From NCBI GenBank assembly GCA_024653775.1, contig JANLHZ010000009.1, positions 1 through 37,112 of the forward strand: DNA of 37,112 bases. The letters are read 5' to 3'. The stretch's first letter is position 1. Every line of letters starts with the position of its first letter. Under the pieces are notes generated by a model, which saw nothing but the letters and a program-made list of their open reading frames with translations, had not been told where the DNA came from and did not search any database. Made by a program: the position numbers and the translations under genes. Shown here in pieces: positions 25,466-33,567 of the stretch. Source of the DNA: Planctomycetota bacterium. Lineage in GTDB: Bacteria > Planctomycetota > UBA8742 > JACQVU01 > JANLHZ01.

Positions 25466-26488
25466 ATGTCCAGCAATCGATTTTTTGTCGCGGGAGTATC
25501 TGTTTTTTTGCTCGTAATCGCGATGACTGTATCCAATTGTAAGCAAAAACAAACGCCGGACGATGGAACTCCCGAAGCCGACGAGTCGAACAATGGTGAA
25601 TCGAATCTCGTCGTCGATTTCGACGTGCCCGAGACCGGGGCGACTGCGCCGACAGAGGCGCCGGGTCTTCACAATCTGTTTCGTCTCGACGAAAACGTCT
25701 ACGCCGGAAGTCAGCCCCACGGCGAGGAAGCGTTCCGCGCCCTCGCGGCCATGGGAGTGAAGACCATTATCTCCGTCGATGGCCACCCGACTGACGTCGA
25801 CCTCGCGGAAAAGTACAGCATGACCTACGTGCATGTTCCAGTCAAATACAGCGCGATCAGTCACGAAGAGCAGATCAAGATCTGCGCCGCGGGAGAAGCG
25901 AACGAAGGACCGTTTTTCGTGCATTGCTTCCACGGGAAGCACCGCGGTCCCGCCGGAGCTGCGGTGCTCCTCGAAGGCGTTTACGGCTGGTCCGCGGACG
26001 AGGCGCGCACAGTACTCGAGCGTATGGGAACCAGCACCGGCTACCCCGGCCTCTGGTCGAGCGTTGCGAATTTCGAGCAGCCGGACGAAGACGACGTCGA
26101 GAACGCGAAGGAAACGCTTCAGAGCCGCTTCGAACCGCAGGGCATCATCGGCATAATGACGCCGACGACCGACTCGCACGATTTCCTGAAAGACGCGCAG
26201 AAGATCGGCTTCGCAGTCGATCCCGAGCACCCGGACGTCCTCCCTTCGCACGAAGCGGACATGCTCGCTAACAACGCGGACAAGCTCGCGGAGAACGAGG
26301 ATTTCTGGCCGGAGAACGACCGTGACGACTTCCGCGCGTTTGTGGCGAAGTACGTCGAGGCAACCCACGCGCTCCGCGACGCGCTTGCGAACTTCGAGGA
26401 AGGCGGCGATACCTTCGAGGCTGACGACGCGCTCGACCTCGTGAACAGGGCCTGTAGCGATTGCCATAAGCAGTTCCGCAACGAATAA
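25466..26488 (+). CDS. Exported protein: tyrosine/dual-specificity phosphatase fused to C-type haem domain
   Basis: A 340-aa protein with AGGAGG 5 nt before the ATG. Signal peptide (about 1-24) with Cys25 (VSNC; Asn at -1 is unusual for a lipobox) and an acidic linker. The phosphatase domain (about 66-200) starts LHNLFRLDENVYAGSQP and carries the catalytic loop HCFHGKHRG (153-161; CX5R with Cys154 and Arg160). The C-terminal 230-340 region is helical and ends CSDCHKQFRNE; CxxCH at 330-334 is a covalent haem site placed as in cytochrome c'/c556. This C-terminal half aligns with the neighbouring 26621 gene. Such a phosphatase-cytochrome protein could link redox state to dephosphorylation in the periplasm; that is inference. 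A rho-independent terminator follows. Confidence 0.88.
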   Translation: MSSNRFFVAGVSVFLLVIAMTVSNCKQKQTPDDGTPEADESNNGESNLVVDFDVPETGATAPTEAPGLHNLFRLDENVYAGSQPHGEEAFRALAAMGVKTIISVDGHPTDVDLAEKYSMTYVHVPVKYSAISHEEQIKICAAGEANEGPFFVHCFHGKHRGPAGAAVLLEGVYGWSADEARTVLERMGTSTGYPGLWSSVANFEQPDEDDVENAKETLQSRFEPQGIIGIMTPTTDSHDFLKDAQKIGFAVDPEHPDVLPSHEADMLANNADKLAENEDFWPENDRDDFRAFVAKYVEATHALRDALANFEEGGDTFEADDALDLVNRACSDCHKQFRNE

Positions 26489-26517
26489 GGAACGAGCATC
26501 GACTGCCCGCTTTTGAA

Positions 26518-26549
26518 TCCCCGGCGACCACGAATCGCCGGGGATTTTT
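26518..26549 (+). terminator. Rho-independent terminator
   Basis: A 9-bp stem TCCCCGGCG (26518-26526) pairing with CGCCGGGGA (26536-26544), a 9-nt loop and a TTTTTC tract. It sits between the phosphatase-cytochrome gene and the next gene, so the two are probably separately controlled or only partly co-transcribed. Confidence 0.85.
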
Positions 26550-26620
26550 CATTTTTAGAAGGGAATGCAAACTCGTTTTGTGTAGAACTCGATCCGGATT
26601 TCAACCCGAAGGAGTTTTCT

Positions 26621-27196
26621 ATGCCAGGCTGTCGTTTCCTGCTGGTCCTTACCTGCGCTTTGATTTTGTCTGCAACCGCGCTCATTTCTTCCTGCGTGAA
26701 GAAAGAGCCGGCGCCGGTGAATCCGGCGCCGGAGTCCGAGGTCGAAAACATTGAGCCGGAATCCGATGAGGAAAGCGAGACCACCGGGGACGTCGAGGCT
26801 GACAAGCACGCTTCGGCGGAGGAGGAGCACGAGCACGAGGAAAGCGGCATCGGGCGGTATATGCACAAGGTCAAGGATTCGATTGGAATCGTCAAGGCGG
26901 GCAAGGATCGAGGATACGCAGCCGATACCGCGAACCCGGCTTCTAACCTCGTCGACGCGGCGAACACGCTGCGCGACAGTTTTTCCGGATTGCAGGAAGA
27001 CGTGGCGATTTGGCCCGACCACGACCAGAGCGACTTCGCGGGGTTTGTGGCGACCGCGGTCGAGCGCGCGACTAATCTCGCGAACCTGATGGCTAGCTTC
27101 GAACAGGGCGCGGATACTCTCGATCTCGACGACGCCGTCGATATGGCGGGACGCTCCTGCGGCGGCTGCCACCGTCAGTTCCGCGAAGAGCATTGA
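26621..27196 (+). CDS. Lipoprotein with C-terminal CxxCH (cytochrome c'/c556-like)
   Basis: A 191-aa lipoprotein starting at the ATG with GGAG 7 nt upstream. Signal peptide ends LISSC, with Cys25 as lipid anchor, followed by a highly acidic and His-containing linker (residues 27-75). The remaining half is helical and ends RSCGGCHRQFREEH, with CxxCH at 180-184. The segment IWPDHDQSDFAGFVATAVE and the terminal DLDDAVDMAGRSCGGCHRQF are parallel to WPENDRDDFRAFVAKYVE and ADDALDLVNRACSDCHKQF in the upstream gene. It is therefore a paralogue of that gene's cytochrome domain without the phosphatase. Probably a periplasmic membrane-bound haem protein; electron partner unknown. Confidence 0.85.
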   Translation: MPGCRFLLVLTCALILSATALISSCVKKEPAPVNPAPESEVENIEPESDEESETTGDVEADKHASAEEEHEHEESGIGRYMHKVKDSIGIVKAGKDRGYAADTANPASNLVDAANTLRDSFSGLQEDVAIWPDHDQSDFAGFVATAVERATNLANLMASFEQGADTLDLDDAVDMAGRSCGGCHRQFREEH

Positions 27197-27212
27197 GCTT
27201 TCGTAGTTCGTA

Positions 27213-27265
27213 GTTCGTAGTGACGCCGTAAGGCGTTTATATGCCCTTACGGGCACACTACGAAC
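27213..27265. repeat. 53-bp twin-hairpin MITE/REP-like element (complete copy)
   Basis: Perfect 10-bp arms GTTCGTAGTG (27213-27222) and CACTACGAAC (27256-27265) enclose two hairpins: ACGCC-gtaa-GGCGT (27223-27236) and TGCCC-ttac-GGGCA (27242-27255). It lies between the convergent cytochrome and LpxL-like genes and ends two bases before the latter's stop codon. Reference copy for the family seen at 7143, 14156, 17367 and 35478. Confidence 0.93.
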
Positions 27266-27266
27266 T

Positions 27267-28196
27267 TCAGCGCTGTTCCGCCGGAGCCTGCGTTTTCCAT
27301 CTTCTGTGGAACCAGACCCAGAGGTGCGGGTATTTTTCGATGTACTTCTCGAAGATGCGCGTCCAGCGTTCCGTCGCTTCCTGGACCGCCTCCTTCTTCG
27401 GCTTGTCCCGGTCCACGAAAAACGGCTCCTCGAACACCAGAATCAGCCGTCCCGAGTTCGCGCGGATGCAGAAGCACGGAACCAGCGGCGCCCGCGCGCT
27501 CAGCGCAAGAGAAACCGGACCCACCGGAGTCCACGCGGGCACGCCGAAGAAGTCGACGAAGATTGAAATGAGGTCTTTGATGTCCTGGTCGGGCAGGAGT
27601 CCCACCGCACCGCCCGACTTCAGTTGTTCGAGAAGTTTCCGAGGCGATTCGTCCGAATAGATCGTATCGAGTCCGTTCGCGCGCCGGATTTCCTCGATCA
27701 GATTTCCAAGGTCGTCCGACACCTGCCTGCGCGCGACGACTTTCAGGTTCGATCGCATCGCGCAGGTCGCGGCGAGAAGTTCCCAGTTCCCGAAATGCGG
27801 GGTTATCGGGACGAGACCCTTCCCCGCGTCCCTCACGGCATCGTAGTTCGCGAAGTAGCCCGAAATGTAGCGCGTCTCGAGCCAGCGTTCCTTCCACCGC
27901 GCGAAGTGAATGAACTCCATCATCGAACGCGAAAGATTCCAAAGTATCCTCTTCGTCACGAGTCGCTTCCCGGCTTCGCTGAACTTCCCCGGAAACGCGA
28001 TTTCAAGATGCTCGCTCACCCTGCGCGAGAGCCGCGGGAAGAAAAGGTACGCGATCCACGCGATGACTTTAGCGACGTCGAAGCAGAACGCGGGATGCAG
28101 CCTGGCGATAACGTCCCGCGCGGCCCTCGCGATTCGCGCGATGATCGCCCTCCGGCTGTGCTTTATTTTTCGCTTTAGTTCCTTCGAAGGTTCCAC
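27267..28196 (-). CDS. Lysophospholipid acyltransferase of the LpxL/HtrB family
   Basis: A 309-aa membrane-associated acyltransferase that would add a secondary acyl chain to a lipid A-like or phospholipid acceptor. The catalytic motif HFGNWE (134-139; H-x4-E) is clear, followed by GLLPDQDIKD and the family block FFGVPAWTPVGPVSLALS. An N-terminal hydrophobic helix (about 37-54) precedes it, and the length is normal. Together with the heptosyltransferase-type gene it supports a lipid A-containing outer membrane. Start is GTG with a weak ribosome site. The 53-bp repeat abuts the stop codon. Confidence 0.9.
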   Translation of the reverse strand: MEPSKELKRKIKHSRRAIIARIARAARDVIARLHPAFCFDVAKVIAWIAYLFFPRLSRRVSEHLEIAFPGKFSEAGKRLVTKRILWNLSRSMMEFIHFARWKERWLETRYISGYFANYDAVRDAGKGLVPITPHFGNWELLAATCAMRSNLKVVARRQVSDDLGNLIEEIRRANGLDTIYSDESPRKLLEQLKSGGAVGLLPDQDIKDLISIFVDFFGVPAWTPVGPVSLALSARAPLVPCFCIRANSGRLILVFEEPFFVDRDKPKKEAVQEATERWTRIFEKYIEKYPHLWVWFHRRWKTQAPAEQR

Positions 28197-28242
28197 CCCG
28201 TAAGTATCGAAGATTCAAAGCCCCAGAAACATATCTCGAAAC

Positions 28243-28269
28243 AAAAAAGGGCGGAAGTATATCCGCCCT
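28243..28269 (-). terminator. Rho-independent terminator of the XRE-S24 gene
   Basis: Read on the minus strand: an 8-bp stem AGGGCGGA/TCCGCCCT with a 6-nt loop, followed by TTTTTT. It lies 100 bp past the XRE-S24 stop. Two more hairpins (28285-28309 and 28322-28339) stand between them without T-runs. Confidence 0.8.
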
Positions 28270-28369
28270 CCAACCTGGAGCATCTGGCGTGATTTGCATA
28301 GTCACGCCATCGTTTCGCAGAGGGGACCCCGGGATCCCCCCATCTTCCACCACGCCCAAAGAATGCGTT

Positions 28370-29065
28370 CTATGCTTCGCCGAAACCTTCGCCGACGACG
28401 AGGACGACCGAGAACAGCGCGCGGATTTCGGTCTTCGCCTTCGTGATGGTCGGGAACGCGCGGTTCGCCGGCGTGAACTGATGCTGCCTGCCGCGGCGCG
28501 CGAGCACGCGGATCATCACGTCGCCTTCGTTCGTCAGCGCGAGTACCACGCCTTCGTCCTTCGGCTCGAGCTTCGTGCTGACGATGACGGTCTCGCCCTG
28601 ATTGATCTTCGGCTCCATGCTCTCGTCAGGCATCACGAACGCGAACGCGTCGTGAGTATGCACGTGGCTCGGAGCGACGATGGTCGTATCGTGGCGCATG
28701 ATCTGCTCTAGCATCCTTGCACTGATCGCGTACGCCGCGATGTCGCGGGACGTCAGAAGCGGAAGCCTCGTAAGCTCGATTCTCTCGATTCCGTCCAGCC
28801 CGCGCCGGCGGTTCGAGAAGTAATAAAGCAGGTCGAGGTCATCCTTGATGTGCGGAATCGCGGGTGAACCCGGCTCGTGCTCGAAATAGTCCACATCCAC
28901 GTCCAGGGCGTCCGCTATCACGCGGAGCAGCTTTTTCGTCGGCGGGTTGTGGCCGTTTTCGACGCTCGAAAGATATGGCCTCGTCCGGTCGATGAGTTCC
29001 GACAGACCTTCGCAAGTCAGTCCTCGGAACCCTCTTAACCTCTTGATTTTTTCCCCGATGTTCAT
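28370..29065 (-). CDS. XRE HTH regulator with S24 (LexA/CI-like) C-terminal domain
   Basis: A 231-aa repressor-like protein with a GAGGAG Shine-Dalgarno just before the ATG. Residues 1-60 are an XRE helix-turn-helix (RLRGFRGLTCEGLSELIDR, YLSSVENGHNPP). The C-terminal S24 fold has MPDESMEPKINQGETVIV with the nucleophile-position Ser149. The lysine expected in the GDVxxKxL block is replaced, since the sequence reads GDVMIRVLAR (Arg186). It may therefore not self-cleave, and it could act as a non-cleaving regulator. No phage or SOS gene is nearby. It is followed by a strong terminator. Confidence 0.9.
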   Translation of the reverse strand: MNIGEKIKRLRGFRGLTCEGLSELIDRTRPYLSSVENGHNPPTKKLLRVIADALDVDVDYFEHEPGSPAIPHIKDDLDLLYYFSNRRRGLDGIERIELTRLPLLTSRDIAAYAISARMLEQIMRHDTTIVAPSHVHTHDAFAFVMPDESMEPKINQGETVIVSTKLEPKDEGVVLALTNEGDVMIRVLARRGRQHQFTPANRAFPTITKAKTEIRALFSVVLVVGEGFGEA

Positions 29066-29735
29066 TTCTCCTCTTTTCGTTATTGTTTGCCTCTGAACTG
29101 AAGAAGTCCAATGAATGATGTAACTGGTTTACTATTAGCAAGCACAATGCCAAAGCGTGCAATAATGCTTAAAGTGCTCTAGAACGCATCTACAGTCCGA
29201 TTCTCCAATAAAGCAAATGGTTCTATACCATACGATTGAAGAAATATTGTTGATTGGATTATACACATTTGATCACGTATGTAAACAGTCTTGAACACAA
29301 AAGATTGAACAAATTTCAATAAACAAAACGTGACGATCAATTGGCGACCAGAACCACTGGGAGCCTTCGAATCGTCGCCGTCCTAAATTAGATCAATTAG
29401 GCAACATATTTCAATGTCGGACCTTGATTTTGAGTTTTGTAAAAGTCTGTACGAATCCTGCTGAATCGGTCTACGTGATACATAATCTGTTTTGGTTCGG
29501 TTAACCACGCCTTATTGAAGCGTCTACCTGGATTTCTGGGTGTGGCACGGGCATCTTGCACGTGGAAACACGGACGAGACGTCCGTGCCACGTGGTTCTC
29601 GTCCCTCAGCTCAGTCTCCGGCTCACGGTCAGGATGACCGTGCCACGCCATAGTTGTCTGTCGCCAGATGCAAATTGAAGCCGCCCGACGATCGATCGAA
29701 AGCCGGGCGGTTTCGAGGGAAAAGGAAAGACTCTC
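29066..29735. other. Gene-free stretch, AT-rich then repeat-bearing
   Basis: 670 bp between the XRE-S24 start and the vWA stop. The half next to the XRE gene is clearly AT-rich and should hold its promoter/operator, but I see no convincing symmetric operator. The other half has a 115-bp palindromic element (29532-29646). No frame has a credible start or family similarity. Confidence 0.6.
29532..29646. repeat. 115-bp palindromic repeat element (second family)
   Basis: Termini GTGGCACGG (29532-29540) and CCGTGCCAC (29638-29646) form a 9-bp inverted pair. Inside are hairpins CACGGACG-aga-CGTCCGTG (29569-29587) and CACGGTCA-gga-TGACCGTG (29624-29642). A shorter degenerate copy lies at 18656-18708. 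Confidence 0.85.
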
Positions 29736-32318
29736 TCAGCGCGCGTTCAGATCGGCGCTTCTAACGCTACCTTCGCGTGAGACGCGCACCGGAACGACTT
29801 CGCCAGGCTGTAAATTGTTGTGAACGTCGCGAACGTCGGTCAGCCCCGTCACTCTCCGATTACCGATTTCGGTGACGGTATCCCCGACCCTGAGTCCCGC
29901 CGCCGCCGCGGCGCCCTGAGGATCGATTCCGGTGATGACGACTTCGCTCGAAGACTGCTGTTCAAGCGTTAGTCCGAGGCGCGTCGCGTCGAGCGTCATC
30001 GCGCCGTCGTTCGGAACGCCCGGAACGCCGTGGCCTTCGTACGTGACTCCCTCCGGCATTTCGACGGGCTGGTCGATCCGAGTCGAAGGCATATCCTGCC
30101 TGCCGCCTTCCGAATCGATCGCAACGAAAGACGTGAACTGACTGACGATCTGGAAATCGAGCGCGGTTTTAGTGATCTCCTCGATCAGCAGGGACGATTC
30201 GACCGGGGCCTGCCTTCCGTAGCGCTGTGCGAACTGATTCTTCGTGAGCTGCGTCGAAAGGTCGGCGATCTTGTCCCGCGCCCAGATGTACGCGATCGCG
30301 TGGGCGCGGGCGTCTCCGGTTTCGTTGATTTCGACGCGGCGACTCCAGCGCTCTCCGCGCATTTGTCCGCTGATCGTAAGCTGCGGCGGGTTCCGGGTTA
30401 CGCCGAGGTTTTCCGCGCGACCCGTGATTACGATCGGCTGTCCGACGAAGAGGTCCGGGATTCGGCTTGGGTAGACGTCGGTCGCGCCGCCTATGCCGCG
30501 GAAGTCGACTTCGACTTTGTACAGCACGGGCGAATGGATCTTCTCGTAGAAGCGGTTTACCGCGCTTTCCGATGGCTCGTCCGGGCGGACGTACGTGACG
30601 CTTCCGCGGCCGACGTTCGCCATTTCGTCGAGGAGGTAGCGGTTGACGCTCGAACCGATGCCGAAGCTGAAGAGCCGCGTATCGCCCAGCCTGGCGTCGA
30701 TGGCGCCGAGGATTTCATTGTCGTTTCCGATGTAGCCGTCGGTGAAGAAGCATACGATGCGCATCTTGGCCGAATCGTGTGGGAAGTCGAGCGCGGCTTT
30801 GATTCCTTCGATCATCTCGGTGCCGCCCAGGCCTTCGAGTCGGGAAAGATACCTTCCCGCCGCGACTCTGTTTTCGCGACTATTCGGTACGGGGCGATTT
30901 CGAAACCCGTCGGCGCCGTCGCTGAAGCGAATGATGTTGAAGGTGTCTTGCGGGTTCATTTCGTCGAGCGCGTGGCGGACGGCTTCCTTGCTTTTTTCGA
31001 GCGGAGCGCCTTCCATGCTTCCAGAGCAGTCGAGGACGAAAATCATTTCCCGTCCGACCGCGACGTCTCCGCTGATTTCCACGGGCGGCTCGATCGTGAT
31101 CATGAAGAAGCTGCCTTCGTCGCCTTTGTACGTAAGCATCGACGCTTCCGCCTCGGGCTGCGCGGTTACGAAAAGAAAATCGAAGTCGGAGTTCGCCACG
31201 ACTCCCTCGCGGTTGGCAAGCCGGACGCTCATCGTGGGCGATCCGTCTTCGTGGGTCGCTTCGATCAGATGACTTTTGCACTCGAACTTCTGTATCGGAA
31301 GCCCGGCGTCGATTTCAAGGCTCAGGCTGACTTCGTTCGCGCTCCGCATTCCCGGCGGCATGATCGGCGGCGTGATTCGATCAGCGTCCGGCACGCGGCT
31401 AGTCGGTTCGCGTCCCCCTGCGAGGACGTCGTTTCCTCCGGTTTCGCCGCGGGGGGAGTTGTCATCCCGTATCGCGACTGGCATCGCTTCCGGATGGTAG
31501 TTCGGACTGATGTAGCGCGGGCCAACGACCATCGGAAAATGGAAACGGTACTCGCCGTGATCGTAAACGAGACGTTCGACGTAGCGGATTTCCACGATGA
31601 CCTCCTGTAGCGGCGGGATGTTCGCGACGCTCTGGGTGAAAATGTTCGGTCGCTCCTGCTCAAGGAGACTCGCGGTGTATCCCTGAGCGCGCGCTTCCTC
31701 GTACATCCGTCGGGCTTCCTCTCGCTCTTTAACGATGCCGTGGATGCGGCGTTCGCCTATGTGCATTATGAATTCGTTTATCGCGGCGCTGTTCGACAGC
31801 GGGAACACGTAGACGGCTTCGATCGGGAAACGGAAATCGTTGACGTACTGCTGCTTCACCGACACGGCGGCGAGAGGTCCGGATACGAACCCCTGTACGT
31901 CGGTATGCTTCAGCGGGAACTCCGCGATGGTTTCGCCTTCTTCGTTTTTTGCGAAAAGATTTCCGCTCGTGACCTTCGGGCGATCCGTCGATTCTGCAAG
32001 GTTGCTGTTTTCGAGCGCGTCACGGGGAATGAACAGAAGTTCCTCGCCTTCGAGGATGTCCAGGTCCTTCGATTCCGCTTCGTGGAACGCGCCTGCGTTT
32101 GCGAAGTCGCCAGGAGCGCGGGATTCAAACTCCGGAGACATCGGCGCGGAGGACGATGCGGACGGATCCGGCGCGACCGAGCTGCTGGCATCAGCTCGTT
32201 CTGCCTGAGGTTGGTTGCCCTTTAGACCATCATAACCTTTGCACTGCGTAAACAGCGCGGAGATCGCCGCGAGAGCGATAAGCGTCAAAATTGACGAACG
32301 CAAAAAATATTTCGACAT
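29736..32318 (-). CDS. VIT-vWA-PDZ lipoprotein
   Basis: An 860-aa exported protein. The signal peptide ends ALFTQC, so Cys26 may be lipidated although Gln at -1 is not a standard lipobox. After a Ser/Ala/Pro-rich linker come a VIT domain (about 133-265; FPIEAVYVFPLSNSAAINEF), a vWA domain (about 424-600) with MIDAS DxSxS in FVLDCSGSME (Asp430, Ser432, Ser434), and a C-terminal PDZ domain (about 775-855; VVITGIDPQGAAAAAGLRVGDTVTEIG). VIT-vWA proteins are usually envelope adhesion or complex-assembly proteins; the added PDZ suggests binding of a peptide tail or protease. Shine-Dalgarno GAGGT sits 5 nt upstream. Neighbours give no operon partner. Confidence 0.93.
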   Translation of the reverse strand: MSKYFLRSSILTLIALAAISALFTQCKGYDGLKGNQPQAERADASSSVAPDPSASSSAPMSPEFESRAPGDFANAGAFHEAESKDLDILEGEELLFIPRDALENSNLAESTDRPKVTSGNLFAKNEEGETIAEFPLKHTDVQGFVSGPLAAVSVKQQYVNDFRFPIEAVYVFPLSNSAAINEFIMHIGERRIHGIVKEREEARRMYEEARAQGYTASLLEQERPNIFTQSVANIPPLQEVIVEIRYVERLVYDHGEYRFHFPMVVGPRYISPNYHPEAMPVAIRDDNSPRGETGGNDVLAGGREPTSRVPDADRITPPIMPPGMRSANEVSLSLEIDAGLPIQKFECKSHLIEATHEDGSPTMSVRLANREGVVANSDFDFLFVTAQPEAEASMLTYKGDEGSFFMITIEPPVEISGDVAVGREMIFVLDCSGSMEGAPLEKSKEAVRHALDEMNPQDTFNIIRFSDGADGFRNRPVPNSRENRVAAGRYLSRLEGLGGTEMIEGIKAALDFPHDSAKMRIVCFFTDGYIGNDNEILGAIDARLGDTRLFSFGIGSSVNRYLLDEMANVGRGSVTYVRPDEPSESAVNRFYEKIHSPVLYKVEVDFRGIGGATDVYPSRIPDLFVGQPIVITGRAENLGVTRNPPQLTISGQMRGERWSRRVEINETGDARAHAIAYIWARDKIADLSTQLTKNQFAQRYGRQAPVESSLLIEEITKTALDFQIVSQFTSFVAIDSEGGRQDMPSTRIDQPVEMPEGVTYEGHGVPGVPNDGAMTLDATRLGLTLEQQSSSEVVITGIDPQGAAAAAGLRVGDTVTEIGNRRVTGLTDVRDVHNNLQPGEVVPVRVSREGSVRSADLNAR

Positions 32319-32469
32319 TTTTACCTCACCTTGTTTGCGGTCACCCTCCCGGCGCGACGGCGTTTCGGGATTCCATTCTAACCTGCTTGCTACCTGTGTT
32401 TAGAAGCCGCGGCGTGAACCCGTTCACAAGTTGCGAATTTTTCTTTTCGAAAGTTTCGTGGGCGGTCGA

Positions 32470-33567
32470 TCATTCGATGGAATCGAGGAGTTTCTGAAAT
32501 TCTTCAGCGGTAGCCGCCTTTTTGATCGCGCGCTTTATCGCGATCAATTGTTTTTCCGATTTGATTCTGTCCAGCCCGGTTATCTTTCGCGCCGATGTCG
32601 CGCCGAATTTGAATTCCGCGAGCAGTTTGACCCCGTCGAGGAGTCCTTCGATCTTTCCTTCGATTTTTCCTTCGCGCTTCCCTTCGCGCTTTCCTTCCCG
32701 CTTTCCTTCCCGAATTCCTTTTTTGAAGAATTCGCGTTTTTCAGCTTCCCAGTATTTGTTCAGTGTTTTCATTCCGATTTCCCCCACTTTTTTCGTCAAT
32801 TTCTTTTTCGCGAGCGTTCTGAGCGTCTCCTTCTTCAAATGCATCGCAGAGTAAGCGTACTTCAACGCCATCGAGATCGCGCGTTCGTCCTCGATTCCCT
32901 TCAGACGATCAATGCCGATCCCGGCAGCTTTCATTTTATCCGGAAACGAGTGTCCTTTCAATAGGGACAGGCACGCGGCGGCTTCCGGAGTTCCTTTTAT
33001 CTCTTCAAACCGCATTTTGGGGAGATTCAGGAGTATCGGGATAGATTCATCAAGATATTCGATCAGTTTTCTGTCCTCGTCCGGAAAAAGTTTCGAAAGT
33101 CGTAAATCGCCGGCGATCTTTCGCTTCCCGTTATAAACGATGAAAACATAAATTCGCGGGAGCTTCTTTACCCGAACTCCCTTCGCGAGCATCTCGCTTA
33201 CGTGTCGATCCCATATTCTAATCTTGTACTTCAGAATCCTTAGCATGACCAGGACTTCAAGCTGACTGCTGAACTCGAACAGAAAGTAGATCAGCGCTTT
33301 TTCTTTCTTCCCCTCCGCGGAATATAGAAGGTCAGACTCCGAACCGCGTAGTTCCTTGTCCACAAACGATCCCTGCTCGAGCTTGAAACTCGATCTCCTG
33401 ATGGTTTCCGCGAGCCCCTTCGGTCCGTAGTTCTCGACAAGCGACCATGCGTTCTCATTCACCTCGAACACGCCTTTCGCGTACAGATCGTGAATCTTGT
33501 GGACGGATTCCTCTCCGCCTTCCTCCGGATTCCCGTGCTCGGCTTCTTCTGGCGTTTCGTCGGGCAT
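32470..33567 (-). CDS. Rpn family PD-(D/E)XK nuclease / putative transposase
   Basis: A 365-aa protein whose ATG overlaps the pyrE stop (TAATG), so translation is coupled; a further in-frame ATG lies upstream inside pyrE. The N-terminal 40-200 region is of the Rpn/PD-(D/E)XK type: KGLAETIRRSSFKLEQGSFVD, then ESDLLYSA (Asp79) and YFLFEFSSQ (Glu98). The usual E-x-Q third position reads S100, which may weaken catalysis. At 285-308 is a run of REGK/IEGK tetrapeptides in tandem, a typical charged tail of this family. Rpn proteins promote RecA-independent recombination and in some cases abortive infection. Its place in a housekeeping operon is odd. Confidence 0.85.
   Translation of the reverse strand: MPDETPEEAEHGNPEEGGEESVHKIHDLYAKGVFEVNENAWSLVENYGPKGLAETIRRSSFKLEQGSFVDKELRGSESDLLYSAEGKKEKALIYFLFEFSSQLEVLVMLRILKYKIRIWDRHVSEMLAKGVRVKKLPRIYVFIVYNGKRKIAGDLRLSKLFPDEDRKLIEYLDESIPILLNLPKMRFEEIKGTPEAAACLSLLKGHSFPDKMKAAGIGIDRLKGIEDERAISMALKYAYSAMHLKKETLRTLAKKKLTKKVGEIGMKTLNKYWEAEKREFFKKGIREGKREGKREGKREGKIEGKIEGLLDGVKLLAEFKFGATSARKITGLDRIKSEKQLIAIKRAIKKAATAEEFQKLLDSIE
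32644..32715. repeat. 12-bp tandem coding repeats in the Rpn gene
   Basis: Codes for about six tetrapeptide units (REGK, IEGK). On the plus strand the pattern is TTCCTTCGCGCT-like and runs of it are nearly identical. Copy number could vary by slippage without a frame change, since each unit is 12 bp. Confidence 0.8.

Noticed and set aside
28285-28339. Riboswitch or tRNA suspected from three adjacent hairpins
   Set aside because: The hairpins are simple and short, with no acceptor stem, T-arm or conserved aptamer core; one further hairpin is a plain terminator.
28370-29065. Prophage suspected from the XRE-S24 gene
   Set aside because: No integrase, capsid, terminase or other phage gene lies near; S24 regulators also occur in ordinary bacterial loci.
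30030-31610. 526-codon plus-strand open frame opposite the vWA gene
   Set aside because: The opposite strand encodes a well-formed VIT-vWA-PDZ protein; this one is a codon-bias shadow.
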